This document shows positions 33,902 through 42,743 of a stretch of 64,000 nucleotides of DNA, piece by piece (position 1 is the first letter of the stretch; each line of letters starts with the position of its first letter). This DNA comes from Antribacter gilvus (GTDB lineage: Bacteria > Actinomycetota > Actinomycetes > Actinomycetales > Cellulomonadaceae): NCBI RefSeq assembly GCF_003946865.1, contig NZ_QXTH01000004.1, positions 1-64,000 on the forward strand, written 5' to 3'. The position numbers and the translations under genes are program-made. The notes beneath the pieces are model-generated. The model did not search any database. It was given only the letters and a program-made list of their open reading frames with translations, and was not told the DNA's origin.

Positions 33902-36900
33902 GGGCGCACCCCCTGATCGACGACGCCGTCGCCCCGCTTCTCCCCGGTGGCGCCGGCCATGCCGACGGTCGATCCCGGCGCCATGGTCTCGCCCTCCTCG
34001 TCGGCGTGACGGTCCAGCTCCGCACCGAGCGTGCGCAGCACGTCCAGGGCGAGCCCGATCACGACCAGCATCACGCCGACGTCGAAGAACAGCGACGTCA
34101 CGAGGTGCACGTGCCCGAGGACCGGCACCTCGAAGTCGAGGATCCAGCTCTGCAGCACCTCGCCGCCGAACAGGAGCGCGAGCAGCCCCACGCCCGCCGA
34201 CAGGAACAGGCCCGTGCCGAGCAGGAGGCCCGGGTGCACGGGGGCCGCCTCCCCCAGCTCGTAGCGTCCGCCCGCCAGGTAGCGCACGGCCAGCGCGATG
34301 CCGACCACGAGCCCGGCCGCGAAGCCACCGCCCGGCCGGTCGTGGCCCGTGAACAGCAGGAAGACCGCGAACACGATCATCGCGTGGAAGACCGTCCGGG
34401 TGATCACCTCGAGCAGCACCGACCGACGGTGCGGCGTGAGGGTACGGCCTGCGCTGAGCGCACCCGTCGCCCCCTGGCCGACGGCGCCCTCCCGCACCTC
34501 GCCGGCCGCCGGGTCGCCGTCCCGCACCGTGGCGTGGGTGCGCTGCCCGCGCGGCAGCCGCAGCACCTCACCGCTGCGCACCCGGAGGAACACGAGGGAC
34601 GCCACGCCCGTCGCCGCGACGAGGAGCACGGAGATCTCGCCCACCGTGTCCCACGCCCGGATGTCCACGAGCGTCACGTTCACGATGTTGTGCCCGCCGC
34701 CGAACGACACCGCCTCCTCGGGGAAGTCAGCCGCCACCGGCCGGAACACCCGGGCCGACGGCGCCACCACGGCCACCCCCATCATCACCACGCCCGTGAG
34801 GGCACCGACGGCGAGGCGGCCCCAGCGGTCCGCCGCCAGGGGCCGGTCGGAGAAGTACGGGGGCAGCCGGCGCAGCACCAGCACCATGATCACGAGCGTC
34901 AACGTCTCGGCCAGGATCTGGGTCAGCGCGAGGTCGGGGGCGCCGTGCAGCAGGAACAGGACGGCGTTGCCGTACCCGGCCACCCCCACGAGGATCACGG
35001 CCTTGAGACGGCGGCGGGCCCGCGCGGCGAGCACCGCCGACGCCACGACCACCGCGACGGCGGCGACCTGGGCGGGCCGGTCCCACGGCACGAGGGCGAT
35101 CGGCGCCGAGCCTTCCGGGCCGCCCGACAGGAGCCGGATCCCGAGGAACAGCCCTGGCCCGACGGCCAGGACCACCAGCACCACGCCCAGGTAGACCGGC
35201 AGCGAACCACGTTGGGTGAACGCCGTGACGTCGGCGGCGAGGTCGTCGAGGGCGCGCATCGTCCGCCGGTACAGCCCGTCGGCCGACGGCGTCCGGAACC
35301 GCTCCTGCGTGCGCTCCACCGCGTCACGCCACCAGAAGACCGCCACCCCCAGCGCGACAGCCACCACCGTGAGGCCGAGGGCGGGCGTCAGGCCCGACCA
35401 CAGGGCCAGGTGACCCGGCTCCCCCGGCAGCCCGTCCGCGTGCAGGCCCAGGACGGACTCCCCCAGCGCGCCGGTCGCCGCGACCGCGAGTCCCAGCAGC
35501 GCCAGGACCAGGGGCGGCCAGGTCAGCAGCACCGGCTGACGGCGCACCTCGGCCGGGTCGATCAGCTGCGGTGCGTCCTCAGGGTCCGGCCCGCGGCCCG
35601 ACGGCGGCTCGGCCCCCGCCGGGGACACCGGCCCCCGGTTCGCGAACGCGCCCCAGAGGAACCGCAGCCCGTACGCCACGGTCAGCGCCGAGCCCAGCAC
35701 CACGACGACGAGCACCATCCACCCGACCGCACCCCCGCCCGCGGCGAGGACCCCCGTGGGAGGTGCGTGACCGGCGTCGGGCAGAACGGCCGCGAGCGCC
35801 GCCTCCTTGGCGACGAAGCCGGCCGTGGGCGGCAGGCCCGCCATCGACGCGACGGCGAGGACCGACGCGACCGCTGTGCCGGGCAGGGCCCGGGCGAGGC
35901 CGGTGAGGCGGCGCAGGTCGCGGGTGCCGGCGGCCGAGTCGATGACGCCCACCGCCAGGAACAGGGCGGCCTTGCACATCGCGTGCGCGCCGAGGAGGGC
36001 GAGGCCCGCGAGCGCCGCCGCCCGCGTGCCGAACCCGAGAAGGAGGACGAGGAAGCCGAGCTGGCTCACCGTGCCGAACGCCAGGAGGAGCTTCAGGTCG
36101 TTCTGCCGCAGGGCGCGGTAGGCGCCGACCAGCAGGGTGCCGCCCCCCAGGGCGAGGATCATCACCTGCCAGGCGGGGACGTCGGCGAACCCCGGGGCGA
36201 AGCGCGCGACGAGGTAGACGCCCGCCTTCACCATCGCGGCCGCGTGGAGGTAGGCGCTGACCGGGGTGGGCGCGGCCATCGCGGCGGGCAGCCAGAAGTG
36301 GAACGGGATCAGGGCGGACTTGGTCGCCGCGCCCACGAGGAGGCAGACCACGGCGACGGTCACGGCGGGGCCGCGCGGCGGGTCGGCGACCAGCTCGGAG
36401 AGGCGCCACGTGCCCGACATGCCGAGGACGACCAGGCCCACCAGCATCGTGAGGCCGCCCGCGGTGGTGAGGACGATCGCCTGCATCGCCGCCCGGCGGC
36501 TCTGCTTGCGGTCCGCGTAGTGCCCGATCAGCAGGTAGGAGAAGACCGTGGTGAGCTCCCAGAACACGAAGAGCAGGAGCAGGTCGTCAGCGGTGACGAG
36601 GCCCACCATGGTGCCCGCGAACGCCGTCAGGACCCCGGCGAACCGGCCCAGGCCGTGCGCGTTGCGGGAGAAGTACGCGGAGCAGTAGAGGAGGACCAGG
36701 GCGCCGACGCCGCCCACGGCGAGCAGCATCAGCCACGACAGCGCGTCGAGCCGGAACGCGAGCTGCAGGCCGAGGGCCGGCACCCATTCGACGACCTGCA
36801 CCGGGCCTGTGCCGCCGAGGACGTCGCCCGTGTGGACCAGCGCGTAGACCACCGCTGAGGCCGGTGCGAGGGCCAGGACCCAGAACGCGCGGCGGCCGAG

Positions 36901-36963
36901 ACGGGACACCAGTGCGGGCGCGCTCGCTGCCGCGACGATGTGGGCAACGAGCATGGCTAGCAC
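33898..36963 (-). CDS. mrpA: Mrp Na+/H+ antiporter subunit A with fused subunit B
   Basis: The protein has 1021 aa. The N-terminal 500 residues are NuoL-like (FWELTTVFSYLLIGHYADRK, PTPVSAYLHAAAMVKAGVYL). The 600-780 region is the MrpA-specific part, with DLALTQILAETLTLVIMVLV. The last 200 residues are MnhB-like (FAVFLLFTGHDRPGGGFAAG), so A and B are fused, as in other actinobacteria. The start is GTG 36963 or ATG 36954. The six-gene operon runs A/B-C-D-E-F-G without gaps and should export Na+ in exchange for H+, supporting pH and salt homeostasis. A possible -10, TAGGGT, lies near 37005. Confidence 0.93.
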   Translation of the reverse strand: MLAMLVAHIVAAASAPALVSRLGRRAFWVLALAPASAVVYALVHTGDVLGGTGPVQVVEWVPALGLQLAFRLDALSWLMLLAVGGVGALVLLYCSAYFSRNAHGLGRFAGVLTAFAGTMVGLVTADDLLLLFVFWELTTVFSYLLIGHYADRKQSRRAAMQAIVLTTAGGLTMLVGLVVLGMSGTWRLSELVADPPRGPAVTVAVVCLLVGAATKSALIPFHFWLPAAMAAPTPVSAYLHAAAMVKAGVYLVARFAPGFADVPAWQVMILALGGGTLLVGAYRALRQNDLKLLLAFGTVSQLGFLVLLLGFGTRAAALAGLALLGAHAMCKAALFLAVGVIDSAAGTRDLRRLTGLARALPGTAVASVLAVASMAGLPPTAGFVAKEAALAAVLPDAGHAPPTGVLAAGGGAVGWMVLVVVVLGSALTVAYGLRFLWGAFANRGPVSPAGAEPPSGRGPDPEDAPQLIDPAEVRRQPVLLTWPPLVLALLGLAVAATGALGESVLGLHADGLPGEPGHLALWSGLTPALGLTVVAVALGVAVFWWRDAVERTQERFRTPSADGLYRRTMRALDDLAADVTAFTQRGSLPVYLGVVLVVLAVGPGLFLGIRLLSGGPEGSAPIALVPWDRPAQVAAVAVVVASAVLAARARRRLKAVILVGVAGYGNAVLFLLHGAPDLALTQILAETLTLVIMVLVLRRLPPYFSDRPLAADRWGRLAVGALTGVVMMGVAVVAPSARVFRPVAADFPEEAVSFGGGHNIVNVTLVDIRAWDTVGEISVLLVAATGVASLVFLRVRSGEVLRLPRGQRTHATVRDGDPAAGEVREGAVGQGATGALSAGRTLTPHRRSVLLEVITRTVFHAMIVFAVFLLFTGHDRPGGGFAAGLVVGIALAVRYLAGGRYELGEAAPVHPGLLLGTGLFLSAGVGLLALLFGGEVLQSWILDFEVPVLGHVHLVTSLFFDVGVMLVVIGLALDVLRTLGAELDRHADEEGETMAPGSTVGMAGATGEKRGDGVVDQGVRP

Positions 36964-37040
36964 GTCCGCTCCGTCCTGTCGGGGGCGGGTGGGCGATCAC
37001 CTCTACCCTACCTTCTGCGGCGGGGTGGGCGAGACAGGGA

Positions 37041-38156
37041 TCACAGGTCGTCAGGGTCCACGAGGAAGCCGTCCTCGTCGGCGATCTCGCCACCCACCGC
37101 CCGGTAGATCGCCAGGGCGACCTGAGACACCAGCTCTGCGGCCCGCTTGCGTGCGATCCGGTGCTCCATCGACGGGAACTCGCTGTGCCAGTCGTCGAGG
37201 TCCGGCGGCTCCCAGCGGACCCGGTAGCAGACGGCACCGTTGGCCGTCCACGGCAGGCCGCGCAGCAGGAGGGGCAGCTGCTCCTCGCCGCCGATCTCGA
37301 CGGCGACGATCCCGTCGTGCTGGAGGTCGATCGTGAGGCCGTACCCGTCGAGGACGTGCGGCGCCTGGAGGGCCGCGATGTCGAAGTCGTCGGCAGCCGC
37401 GTGGATCGCCTTGCGCTCCTCGGGGTCCATCTTCTCGCCCGGGAACAGGGGCCGGTCCGCGATCCCCCGGGGCGGGCCCTGCCAGTCCGTGCCCTGCGTC
37501 GCCAGGACGGTCCGCACGTGGACCGGCTGCAGGATCGCGAACGCCGCCTGCGGGTCCAGCCACACGTCGGAGTACACGGACATGTCGATCGTGACGCCGG
37601 GGTCGGGCGTCAGCGTGACCCCCGCGCCCCGGGCCGTGCTTCCGGACGCGTCCCAGAGACCGGCCACGTCCAGGCGCAGGGAGCCGCCGAGCCTCCGCGC
37701 GACGGCGATCAGCCACGACAGCACGCGGCCCTCCTCGCGCTCCGGCATGCCGGCCGGGAACGAGCGGCCCAGGCCGTCGCGATCGCCCCCGCCGGGGTAC
37801 GGCGGCTCGCCGCGCTCCCGGGGGGACACCACGTCGAACACCATCGCGGTCCCCGGCGGGAGCCCCAGGTCGAACCCGTCACCCTGCGGCAGGTACGGGC
37901 CGGTCACCGTGGTGTGGCGCGACGTGCGCAGCACGCCGGGCTCGCCCTTCCCGGCCGGACGGCCCTGCGGGGCGCCGCTCTCGTTCGGGTCCACGTCGGC
38001 CGGGACCACGTCCCAGCGGGTCGCCGAGAACCGGGACAGCGCCAGCACCTCGATCTCGTCCGTCAGCACGTCGGCCGGGACGGCCAGGAGGTGGCGCGCC
38101 TGGTGGGGCTGCGCCGACGTACGGGGGACAGGCGGCATCGGTGCCGGTTGCGCCAT
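37041..38156 (-). CDS. Uncharacterised actinobacterial protein, paralogue of 59071-60081
   Basis: The protein has 371 aa; I do not recognise a named family. It is soluble, acidic and without signal peptide or membrane helices. It shares ordered blocks with the protein at 59071-60081: RDGLGRSFP against RDGIARTFP, a following stretch ending ARRLGGSLRLD against ARKSGGVVLAD, and the C-terminal DEDGFLVDP against DEGGFIATP. AGAAGGG precedes the ATG at 38156. It lies alone between mrpA and dcd. Function unknown. Confidence 0.8.
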   Translation of the reverse strand: MAQPAPMPPVPRTSAQPHQARHLLAVPADVLTDEIEVLALSRFSATRWDVVPADVDPNESGAPQGRPAGKGEPGVLRTSRHTTVTGPYLPQGDGFDLGLPPGTAMVFDVVSPRERGEPPYPGGGDRDGLGRSFPAGMPEREEGRVLSWLIAVARRLGGSLRLDVAGLWDASGSTARGAGVTLTPDPGVTIDMSVYSDVWLDPQAAFAILQPVHVRTVLATQGTDWQGPPRGIADRPLFPGEKMDPEERKAIHAAADDFDIAALQAPHVLDGYGLTIDLQHDGIVAVEIGGEEQLPLLLRGLPWTANGAVCYRVRWEPPDLDDWHSEFPSMEHRIARKRAAELVSQVALAIYRAVGGEIADEDGFLVDPDDL

Positions 38157-38251
38157 GGGTGACCCTTCTCTGCTCGGATCTGCGTGAATGCGGGGCGAGC
38201 GTACCGGGGCGGGGCCCCGGGCCGCTGGGTGCGGCCCCGGGCCGCGGCGGC

Positions 38252-38827
38252 TCAGACCTCGCTGCGGTGGAAGCTCTGCCAGGACCGCGAGGCCGTAGGC
38301 CCGCGCTGGTTCTGGTAGCGCGACCCGTACACCCCGGAGCCGTACGGGTTCTCCGCCGGCGAGGACAGGCGGAAGAAGCACATCTGCCCGATCTTCATGC
38401 CCGGCCACAGTGTGATCGGCAGCGTCGCGACGTTGCTCAGCTCGAGCGTGACGTGCCCGCTGAACCCCGGGTCGATGAAGCCGGCGGTGCTGTGCGTGAG
38501 GAGGCCCAGACGACCGAGGGAGGACTTCCCCTCGAGGCGAGCGGCGACGTCGTCGGGCAGCGAGACCGACTCGAAGGTGGAGCCGAGCACGAACTCGCCC
38601 GGGTGCAGGACCATCGGCTCGCCCGGCTCCACCTCGACCAGGCGGGTCAGCTCAGGCTGCTCCTGGGCCGGGTCGATGAAGGGGTACTTGTGGTTGTCGA
38701 ACAGACGGAAGAACTTGTCGAGGCGCACGTCGATGCTGGACGGCTGGAGCATCGCGGGCTCGTACGGGTCGAGGACGACCCGGCCGGCGTCGAGCTCGGC
38801 GCGGATGTCGCGGTCGGAGAGAAGCAC
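38252..38827 (-). CDS. dcd: dCTP deaminase, probably dUMP-forming
   Basis: The protein has 191 aa. Family motifs are [39 protein letters not shown] and [20 protein letters not shown], with the catalytic Glu in the last. The 191-aa length and C terminus ([14 protein letters not shown]) match the actinobacterial bifunctional enzyme that both deaminates dCTP and hydrolyses the triphosphate to dUMP. It starts at a GTG with TACGGT (38834-38839) 6 nt upstream, so a leaderless mRNA is likely. Confidence 0.95.
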   Translation of the reverse strand: MLLSDRDIRAELDAGRVVLDPYEPAMLQPSSIDVRLDKFFRLFDNHKYPFIDPAQEQPELTRLVEVEPGEPMVLHPGEFVLGSTFESVSLPDDVAARLEGKSSLGRLGLLTHSTAGFIDPGFSGHVTLELSNVATLPITLWPGMKIGQMCFFRLSSPAENPYGSGVYGSRYQNQRGPTASRSWQSFHRSEV

Positions 38828-38865
38828 GGCCTCACCGTACGACGTCCGCGCCGGGCGCCGCGTGG

Positions 38866-39615
38866 TCAGTCGTGCAACGGGACGCGCTTGGCGTCGATGG
38901 ACCAGTAGCCCTTGCGCGCCGTGAGGTACAGGATCCCCTCGACGACACCCCAGGCGGGCGCCATCCAGGCGAGGAACCCGCCACTGAGGATGCTGAGGAA
39001 CACCGAGCCGACCAGCATCGCCAGGCCCACCCCGGGGTAGCCGAGGTAGAACCTGTGGACGCCGAGGCCGCCCAGGAAGATCGCCAGCAGGCCCGCCATG
39101 AGGCGGGACTTCGATCCGGGCGCCACCCTGGCCGTGGGCGGCGTGGGCGTCCGGATGCCCGACGCCGGACCGGGCGCCTTGGGCGTCCGGGTCGCCGCTG
39201 CCCGGGCTGCGGCGTTCAGCGGGCGGGTGAGGTGGCTGTCGGGCGCGGTGATGCGCTCGGTGGCGTTCTCGTCCGGGTGCTTGCTGCCGTAGTTGACGGT
39301 GACCTGCTCGTTCGGGTGGTACGCGTCGAGGCTGGGGAGGGGGGCGGTGTCCCCGGGGTTGGTGCCCGGGTTGGTGCTTGGGCTGGTCCCGCCCCCGGGG
39401 CCAGGGCTGTACGGGACGGTCGGGTGCTCGATCGGATGGGCCTCGTGCTCGGCCTCTGGTGCGGCACCGGACTTCTGCTCGGTGGCGGCCTTGGGCTTCT
39501 TCTTGCCCTTGCTCTTGGGCTTGGCTGCGGGGTCAGCGCCCGCCGGGGGCGGCGGCGGTGGGCCGTCCGGGTCGTACCAGGGTTGCGTCGGCTGCTCGAT
39601 GGGGTGCTGGGTCAC
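38866..39615 (-). CDS. TM2-domain membrane protein with a long disordered N terminus
   Basis: The protein has 249 aa. Residues 1-165 are Pro/Lys/Thr-rich and disordered, with two similar HPIE-P-T-P-style blocks. The C-terminal TM2 domain has [20 protein letters not shown] and [13 protein letters not shown]. Its role is unknown; TM2 proteins sit in the membrane, often with signalling functions. I chose the GTG at 39615, with GGAGAG 5-6 nt before it. Confidence 0.82.
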   Translation of the reverse strand: MTQHPIEQPTQPWYDPDGPPPPPPAGADPAAKPKSKGKKKPKAATEQKSGAAPEAEHEAHPIEHPTVPYSPGPGGGTSPSTNPGTNPGDTAPLPSLDAYHPNEQVTVNYGSKHPDENATERITAPDSHLTRPLNAAARAAATRTPKAPGPASGIRTPTPPTARVAPGSKSRLMAGLLAIFLGGLGVHRFYLGYPGVGLAMLVGSVFLSILSGGFLAWMAPAWGVVEGILYLTARKGYWSIDAKRVPLHD

Positions 39616-39747
39616 GTCACTCTCCGCGGGCGTCGGACGACACGTACGCCGCCGGTTCTGGGATCCCGGGCAGCGTCGGTTATGATCGGGGCGCGCCAGA
39701 TTCGAGGCGCCGGACGCACACCTTATCGGGACGCGGACGGAACCGGA

Positions 39748-39753
39748 TAGGAT
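39748..39753 (+). promoter_or_regulatory. Putative -10 (TAGGAT) of tRNA-Gly
   Basis: TAGGAT lies 26 bp before the mature 5' end, leaving a leader of about 20 nt. No good -35 hexamer is seen at 17-18 nt. Confidence 0.4.
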
Positions 39754-39779
39754 GCCCACACGGGCACGAACCGGACGAT

Positions 39780-39853
39780 GCGGGTGTAGTTCAATGGTAG
39801 AACTTCAGCTTCCCAAGCTGATAGCGCGGGTTCGATTCCCGTCACCCGCTCCA
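39780..39853 (+). tRNA. tRNA-Gly(TCC), intact, with encoded CCA; integration site
   Basis: A 74-nt cloverleaf including CCA. The acceptor stem is GCGGGTG/CACCCGC and the anticodon loop TTCCCAA gives TCC. Its 3' 44 bases, from the anticodon loop to CCA, are repeated exactly at 40944-40987 and 44272-44315, which marks it as the target of tRNA-specific integration. Confidence 0.97.
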
Positions 39854-39855
39854 CG
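39810..39855 (+). repeat. att core within tRNA-Gly (copy 1)
   Basis: The core runs from the anticodon loop through CCA plus CG. It is identical over 46 bp to 40944-40989 and over 44 bp to 44272-44315. The base before the core is C here and G in both other copies, consistent with the latter having element-derived left flanks. Confidence 0.9.
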
Positions 39856-39858
39856 AGG

Positions 39859-39899
39859 AACGGCCCAGGTCAGATGCTAAGTCTGAGACCTGGGCCGTT
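39859..39899 (+). terminator. Intrinsic terminator after tRNA-Gly
   Basis: AACGGCCCAGGTC and GACCTGGGCCGTT form a perfect 13-bp stem with a 15-nt loop, followed by TGTCTTT. Hairpins with the same CAGGTC/GACCTGG theme follow the other two att copies (40991-41036 and 44318-44352). Confidence 0.85.
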
Positions 39900-40251
39900 T
39901 GTCTTTCCCGGGTTCCGCGCCCCGAGCGTGCCCCTAGACACTGGTGACGCTGCCCCCGTCGCCGGCATCTCACCCTTGTTCTTCACCCTCTTGGGCGTCG
40001 GCGAGCTGCGCGCCCAAATGCCGCTCCGCTCGGGGCAACCGGAACCGAAAAGAGACAGGGGGTCGGCACCCGCCGCCACCCTCCGGCCCTCGACCGACGC
40101 GGAGCCTCACACGGAACCCGCCGGCGTGTCTACCCGTGTGCGAGCCGGCACCGCGCCGAGGGCCGGAGGGAGACAGGGACCGAGAACCCCACCCATGGGC
40201 GGGAGCAACCCGCGTCGCGAGGGGCCTCCACACCGACTCGCCGCGGCCGCT
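39900..40251. other. Start of element 1, no gene recognised
   Basis: The stretch of about 350 bp between the tRNA terminator and the 153-aa gene contains several overlapping short open frames with no family features and no ribosome-binding sites. It may be decayed. Confidence 0.5.
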
Positions 40252-40713
40252 CTAGCGGTTTCGAGGCCACATGAGCATCGATCGCTGACGCTGCGCCTCA
40301 GTGACCGACTCGGTGACGTCGCTCGCCCGGATCCAGCGGAGGATGCCCGGCAGCGTGTCACGCCAGCTCACGCCTTCCGGAAGCTGCTCCGGGACGGGCG
40401 CGTCCGACGTGCCGGCGCCGACCCCCGGGAACCGTCGTGCATATCCCTGGCTGCTCTGCGCCGCGAGGAGCAGGTCGTATTGCCAGAGCTTCGCCGCGGA
40501 CGCCGCAGCGACGTCGAGCGACCACTGCGAGTGGTCGACGACGATCCGCACCACCGAATCGCCCTCGAAGACGAACACAGCGCCGAACGTGCTCGCGCCC
40601 TCGTGTGGGACGAGCACATAGCCGCTCGACAACAGCCAGGCGACGGTGTGCTGGACATCTGCGGGCGCGTTCGCACGGAAAAACTCGTCGACTTGATGCT
40701 GGCTCGTCGGCAT
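40252..40713 (-). CDS. Hypothetical 153-aa protein of tRNA-Gly element 1
   Basis: The protein has 153 aa and I do not recognise a family. It is soluble; a beta-rich middle (ASTFGAVFVFEGDSVVRIVVD) follows an N-terminal helix (QVDEFFRANAPADVQHTVAW). Size and style resemble small immunity or barrel proteins, but nothing specific supports that. It is the only plausible gene of the 1.1-kb segment between att copies 1 and 2. Confidence 0.55.
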   Translation of the reverse strand: MPTSQHQVDEFFRANAPADVQHTVAWLLSSGYVLVPHEGASTFGAVFVFEGDSVVRIVVDHSQWSLDVAAASAAKLWQYDLLLAAQSSQGYARRFPGVGAGTSDAPVPEQLPEGVSWRDTLPGILRWIRASDVTESVTEAQRQRSMLMWPRNR

Positions 40714-40943
40714 GCTGATGGTTCACGCTCCACCGGTAGGAGATCCCGTTGATCAGGCAGGCCCTGCTCGCCGACGATGCTACCGACGGCACCCCGACCA
40801 ACCACCGCCCCACCCCGGCCTCCACCTATGCCTCCAAGGCGTGCCCTCCGCGCAGCCTGAACCACGACCACCTCCGGCCTGCGCTGGCCGCAGGAGGCAT
40901 CGTGAATCGGCCTGTTCTCGCACGTCGGTGAGCCGACAAACGG

Positions 40944-40989
40944 TTCCCAAGCTGATAGCGCGGGTTCGATTCCCGTCACCCGCTCCACG
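40944..40989 (+). repeat. att core copy 2 (tRNA-Gly 3' half)
   Basis: A perfect 46-bp duplicate of 39810-39855, lacking the tRNA 5' half, so it cannot fold into a tRNA. It separates elements 1 and 2. Confidence 0.95.
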
Positions 40990-40990
40990 G

Positions 40991-41036
40991 GGCTCCGCCC
41001 CAGCTCAGAAGATGTTTCCTGACCTGGGGCGGAGCC
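40991..41036. terminator. Hairpin after att copy 2
   Basis: GGCTCCGCCCCAG and CTGGGGCGGAGCC make a perfect 13-bp stem with a 20-nt loop, directly after the att core, as after the true tRNA. Confidence 0.7.
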
Positions 41037-41229
41037 GCTTGCGGGGGCGTTGGGGCGGGGCCTGGGCGTTAGCGGCCCGGGCCTGGCCCCAATCCGCGGC
41101 CCGCTCCCGAGGTGGGTCCGCCACCGGCCGGACACCGGAGCTGGTAGTCGGCATTTCAAAGCACGCCGACCGATAGGCTCGCTCGCCTAGGTGACGCTCG
41201 TTCAGCGAGCAGATGGAGAGGCGGGATCG

Positions 41230-41366
41230 ATGGTCGTGCCCAGTATGTTTGGTGAGATCGCCGGCTACCCGCCCGCGTCGACCTTCGTCTCCCGCAGTGA
41301 AGTCATAACAGCGGGACTTCATCTCCACGAGATGGCGGGAATCTCCGGAAATCCCTCGAAGGCGCA
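41230..41366 (+). pseudogene. Truncated SRA/YDG-domain gene (5' fragment)
   Basis: From an ATG at 41230 the frame reads MVVPSMFGEIAGYPPASTF, then SRSEVITAGLH and MAGISG. This is the start of a YDG/SRA domain (typical consensus FGxIPGxPxGSTFxxRxELxxAGVH...GISG), as found in SRA-HNH nucleases. After about 45 residues the similarity stops abruptly and the YDG core and any nuclease domain are missing. It reads as a remnant of a modification-dependent restriction gene next to the att site. The next gene begins within the following 60 bp. Confidence 0.65.
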
Positions 41367-41426
41367 GCGTCGCGTCGCATCGTCCGCAGCGGTCTCATCG
41401 TGCAGACAGCGAGCAGCACGCCGCGC

Positions 41427-42011
41427 ATGCCGCGCACGTTCCTGATCGGTGGCTACGCCGGTAGCGGCAAGTCGGAGTTCAGTCGCGTCCTGTCGCGGCT
41501 CACGGGGTCCGCGATCATCGACAAGGACACGATCACGCGGCCGGCCGTGGAGCGGCTTCTCGAAGAGCTCGGGCAGCCGGCCTTCGACCGCGAGTCTCAG
41601 ACCTATCTGGACCAGGTCCGGCCGCTCGAATACGAGGCTCTGCTCAGCACGATCCAGGAGAACGCCGAGGTCGGCCTCGGAACGATCGGGTCGGCGCCGT
41701 TCATCCGAGAGTTCCAGGACGGGGCGTGGATCGACCGCGTTCGCACCCGGCTGCAGGAAGCCGGCGTCGGGCTCACCCTCGTGTGGGTCCGGTGCGACAC
41801 CAGCACGATGCTCACCTACCTGAAGCGCCGAGGCGCGGCACGAGACTCAGCCAAGCTCACAGGCTGGGCCGACTACCTCGTCGGCGTCAACCTCGACTAC
41901 CAGCCCGTAGCCGACCACGTCATCGTCGAGAACTCGGAATCCAGCGAACCACTGAAGAACCAGGCGGCACGGATGCTCGCAGCGATCAGCACCGAGGTGA
42001 AGCCAGCATGA
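41427..42011 (+). CDS. P-loop kinase-like ATPase (AAA_33/zeta-like fold)
   Basis: The protein has 194 aa. Walker A is GGYAGSGKSEFS (residues 8-19); DKDTITRP follows at the place where such kinases keep an acidic catalytic residue, and VWVRCDTSTMLTYLKRRGAARD is the lid with Arg residues. The fold is that of small-molecule kinases and zeta-type toxins. It is translationally coupled (ATGA) to a KDPG-type aldolase, so a sugar-acid kinase (for example of 2-keto-3-deoxygluconate) is the more attractive reading. An in-frame GTG at 41400 would add nine residues. Ribosome-binding sites are weak for both starts. Confidence 0.65.
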   Translation: MPRTFLIGGYAGSGKSEFSRVLSRLTGSAIIDKDTITRPAVERLLEELGQPAFDRESQTYLDQVRPLEYEALLSTIQENAEVGLGTIGSAPFIREFQDGAWIDRVRTRLQEAGVGLTLVWVRCDTSTMLTYLKRRGAARDSAKLTGWADYLVGVNLDYQPVADHVIVENSESSEPLKNQAARMLAAISTEVKPA

Positions 42012-42628
42012 CTCCGGCCCGCGCGATCCGCGAGTCACGCCTGATCGCGATCCTCCGCACCTCGGTAACCGCGCACATTGTCGCGGTTGCCGAGGTGCTG
42101 GCGTCTGAGGGCGTCCACGTCCTCGAAATCCCACTGACCAGCGCCGAGAGTCTGACGGCGATCACGGACACCACCAAGCAGCTCGGCGAGCGTGCATATG
42201 TGGGCGCCGGCACCGTGCGGACCGTGGACGACGCTCGGCGAGCGATCGACGCCGGCGCAGCGTTCCTCGTCGCGCCCGGCCTATCGCTGCCAGTCCTCGA
42301 CTACGCGCAGAAACGCGGCGTGCTCCTAATTCCTGGCGCGTTCACGCCCACCGAGGTAGACACGGCGGCCCGGAGCGGCGCCGAGCTCGTGAAGCTCTTC
42401 CCGGCGAACTCGCACAGTCCTGAGTACGTGCGGCAGCTCCGCGCTCCACTACCCGACGCCGGCCTGATCCCCATGGGCGGGATCACCCTCGACGACGCGC
42501 GGGCGTGGCTCGATGCCGGGGCGGTCGCGCTCGGCATCGGCTCGCCCATCGTCGGCGACAGCCTGGCGACCGGAATGCTCGATACCGCCAGGTCCAATAC
42601 ACGGGCTTGGCTCGAACGCATCGGGTGA
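42008..42628 (+). CDS. eda: KDPG/KHG aldolase (Eda-like)
   Basis: The protein has 206 aa and is a class I aldolase TIM barrel. The Schiff-base Lys129 is in ELVKLFPAN, the catalytic Glu40 in HVLEIPLTS and the substrate Arg17 in LIAILRT. It splits 2-keto-3-deoxy-6-phosphogluconate (or the 4-hydroxy-2-oxoglutarate analogue) to pyruvate and a second product. The ATG shares ATGA with the kinase stop, so the pair may phosphorylate and then cleave a keto-deoxy sugar acid. It is cargo of tRNA-Gly element 2. Confidence 0.88.
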   Translation: MTPARAIRESRLIAILRTSVTAHIVAVAEVLASEGVHVLEIPLTSAESLTAITDTTKQLGERAYVGAGTVRTVDDARRAIDAGAAFLVAPGLSLPVLDYAQKRGVLLIPGAFTPTEVDTAARSGAELVKLFPANSHSPEYVRQLRAPLPDAGLIPMGGITLDDARAWLDAGAVALGIGSPIVGDSLATGMLDTARSNTRAWLERIG

Positions 42629-42743
42629 AGTCGCCCGCGCCACGACTTGGATCCACGAAGGCCGAAGGATTCGAGGCTCCGGACCGGCGGCGCTTCCTGC
42701 CCGCTCCAGAGGCGAATCTAAACGATGACGCGATCCGCGCCCG
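42629..42743. other. Convergent intergenic between aldolase and PycC
   Basis: A 115-bp stretch with no gene; no strong terminator hairpin was seen. Confidence 0.5.

Noticed and set aside
40944-40989. A second tRNA-Gly gene
   Set aside because: Only the 3' half is present. The D-arm and 5' acceptor strand are missing, so it is an att core. The same applies to 44272-44315.
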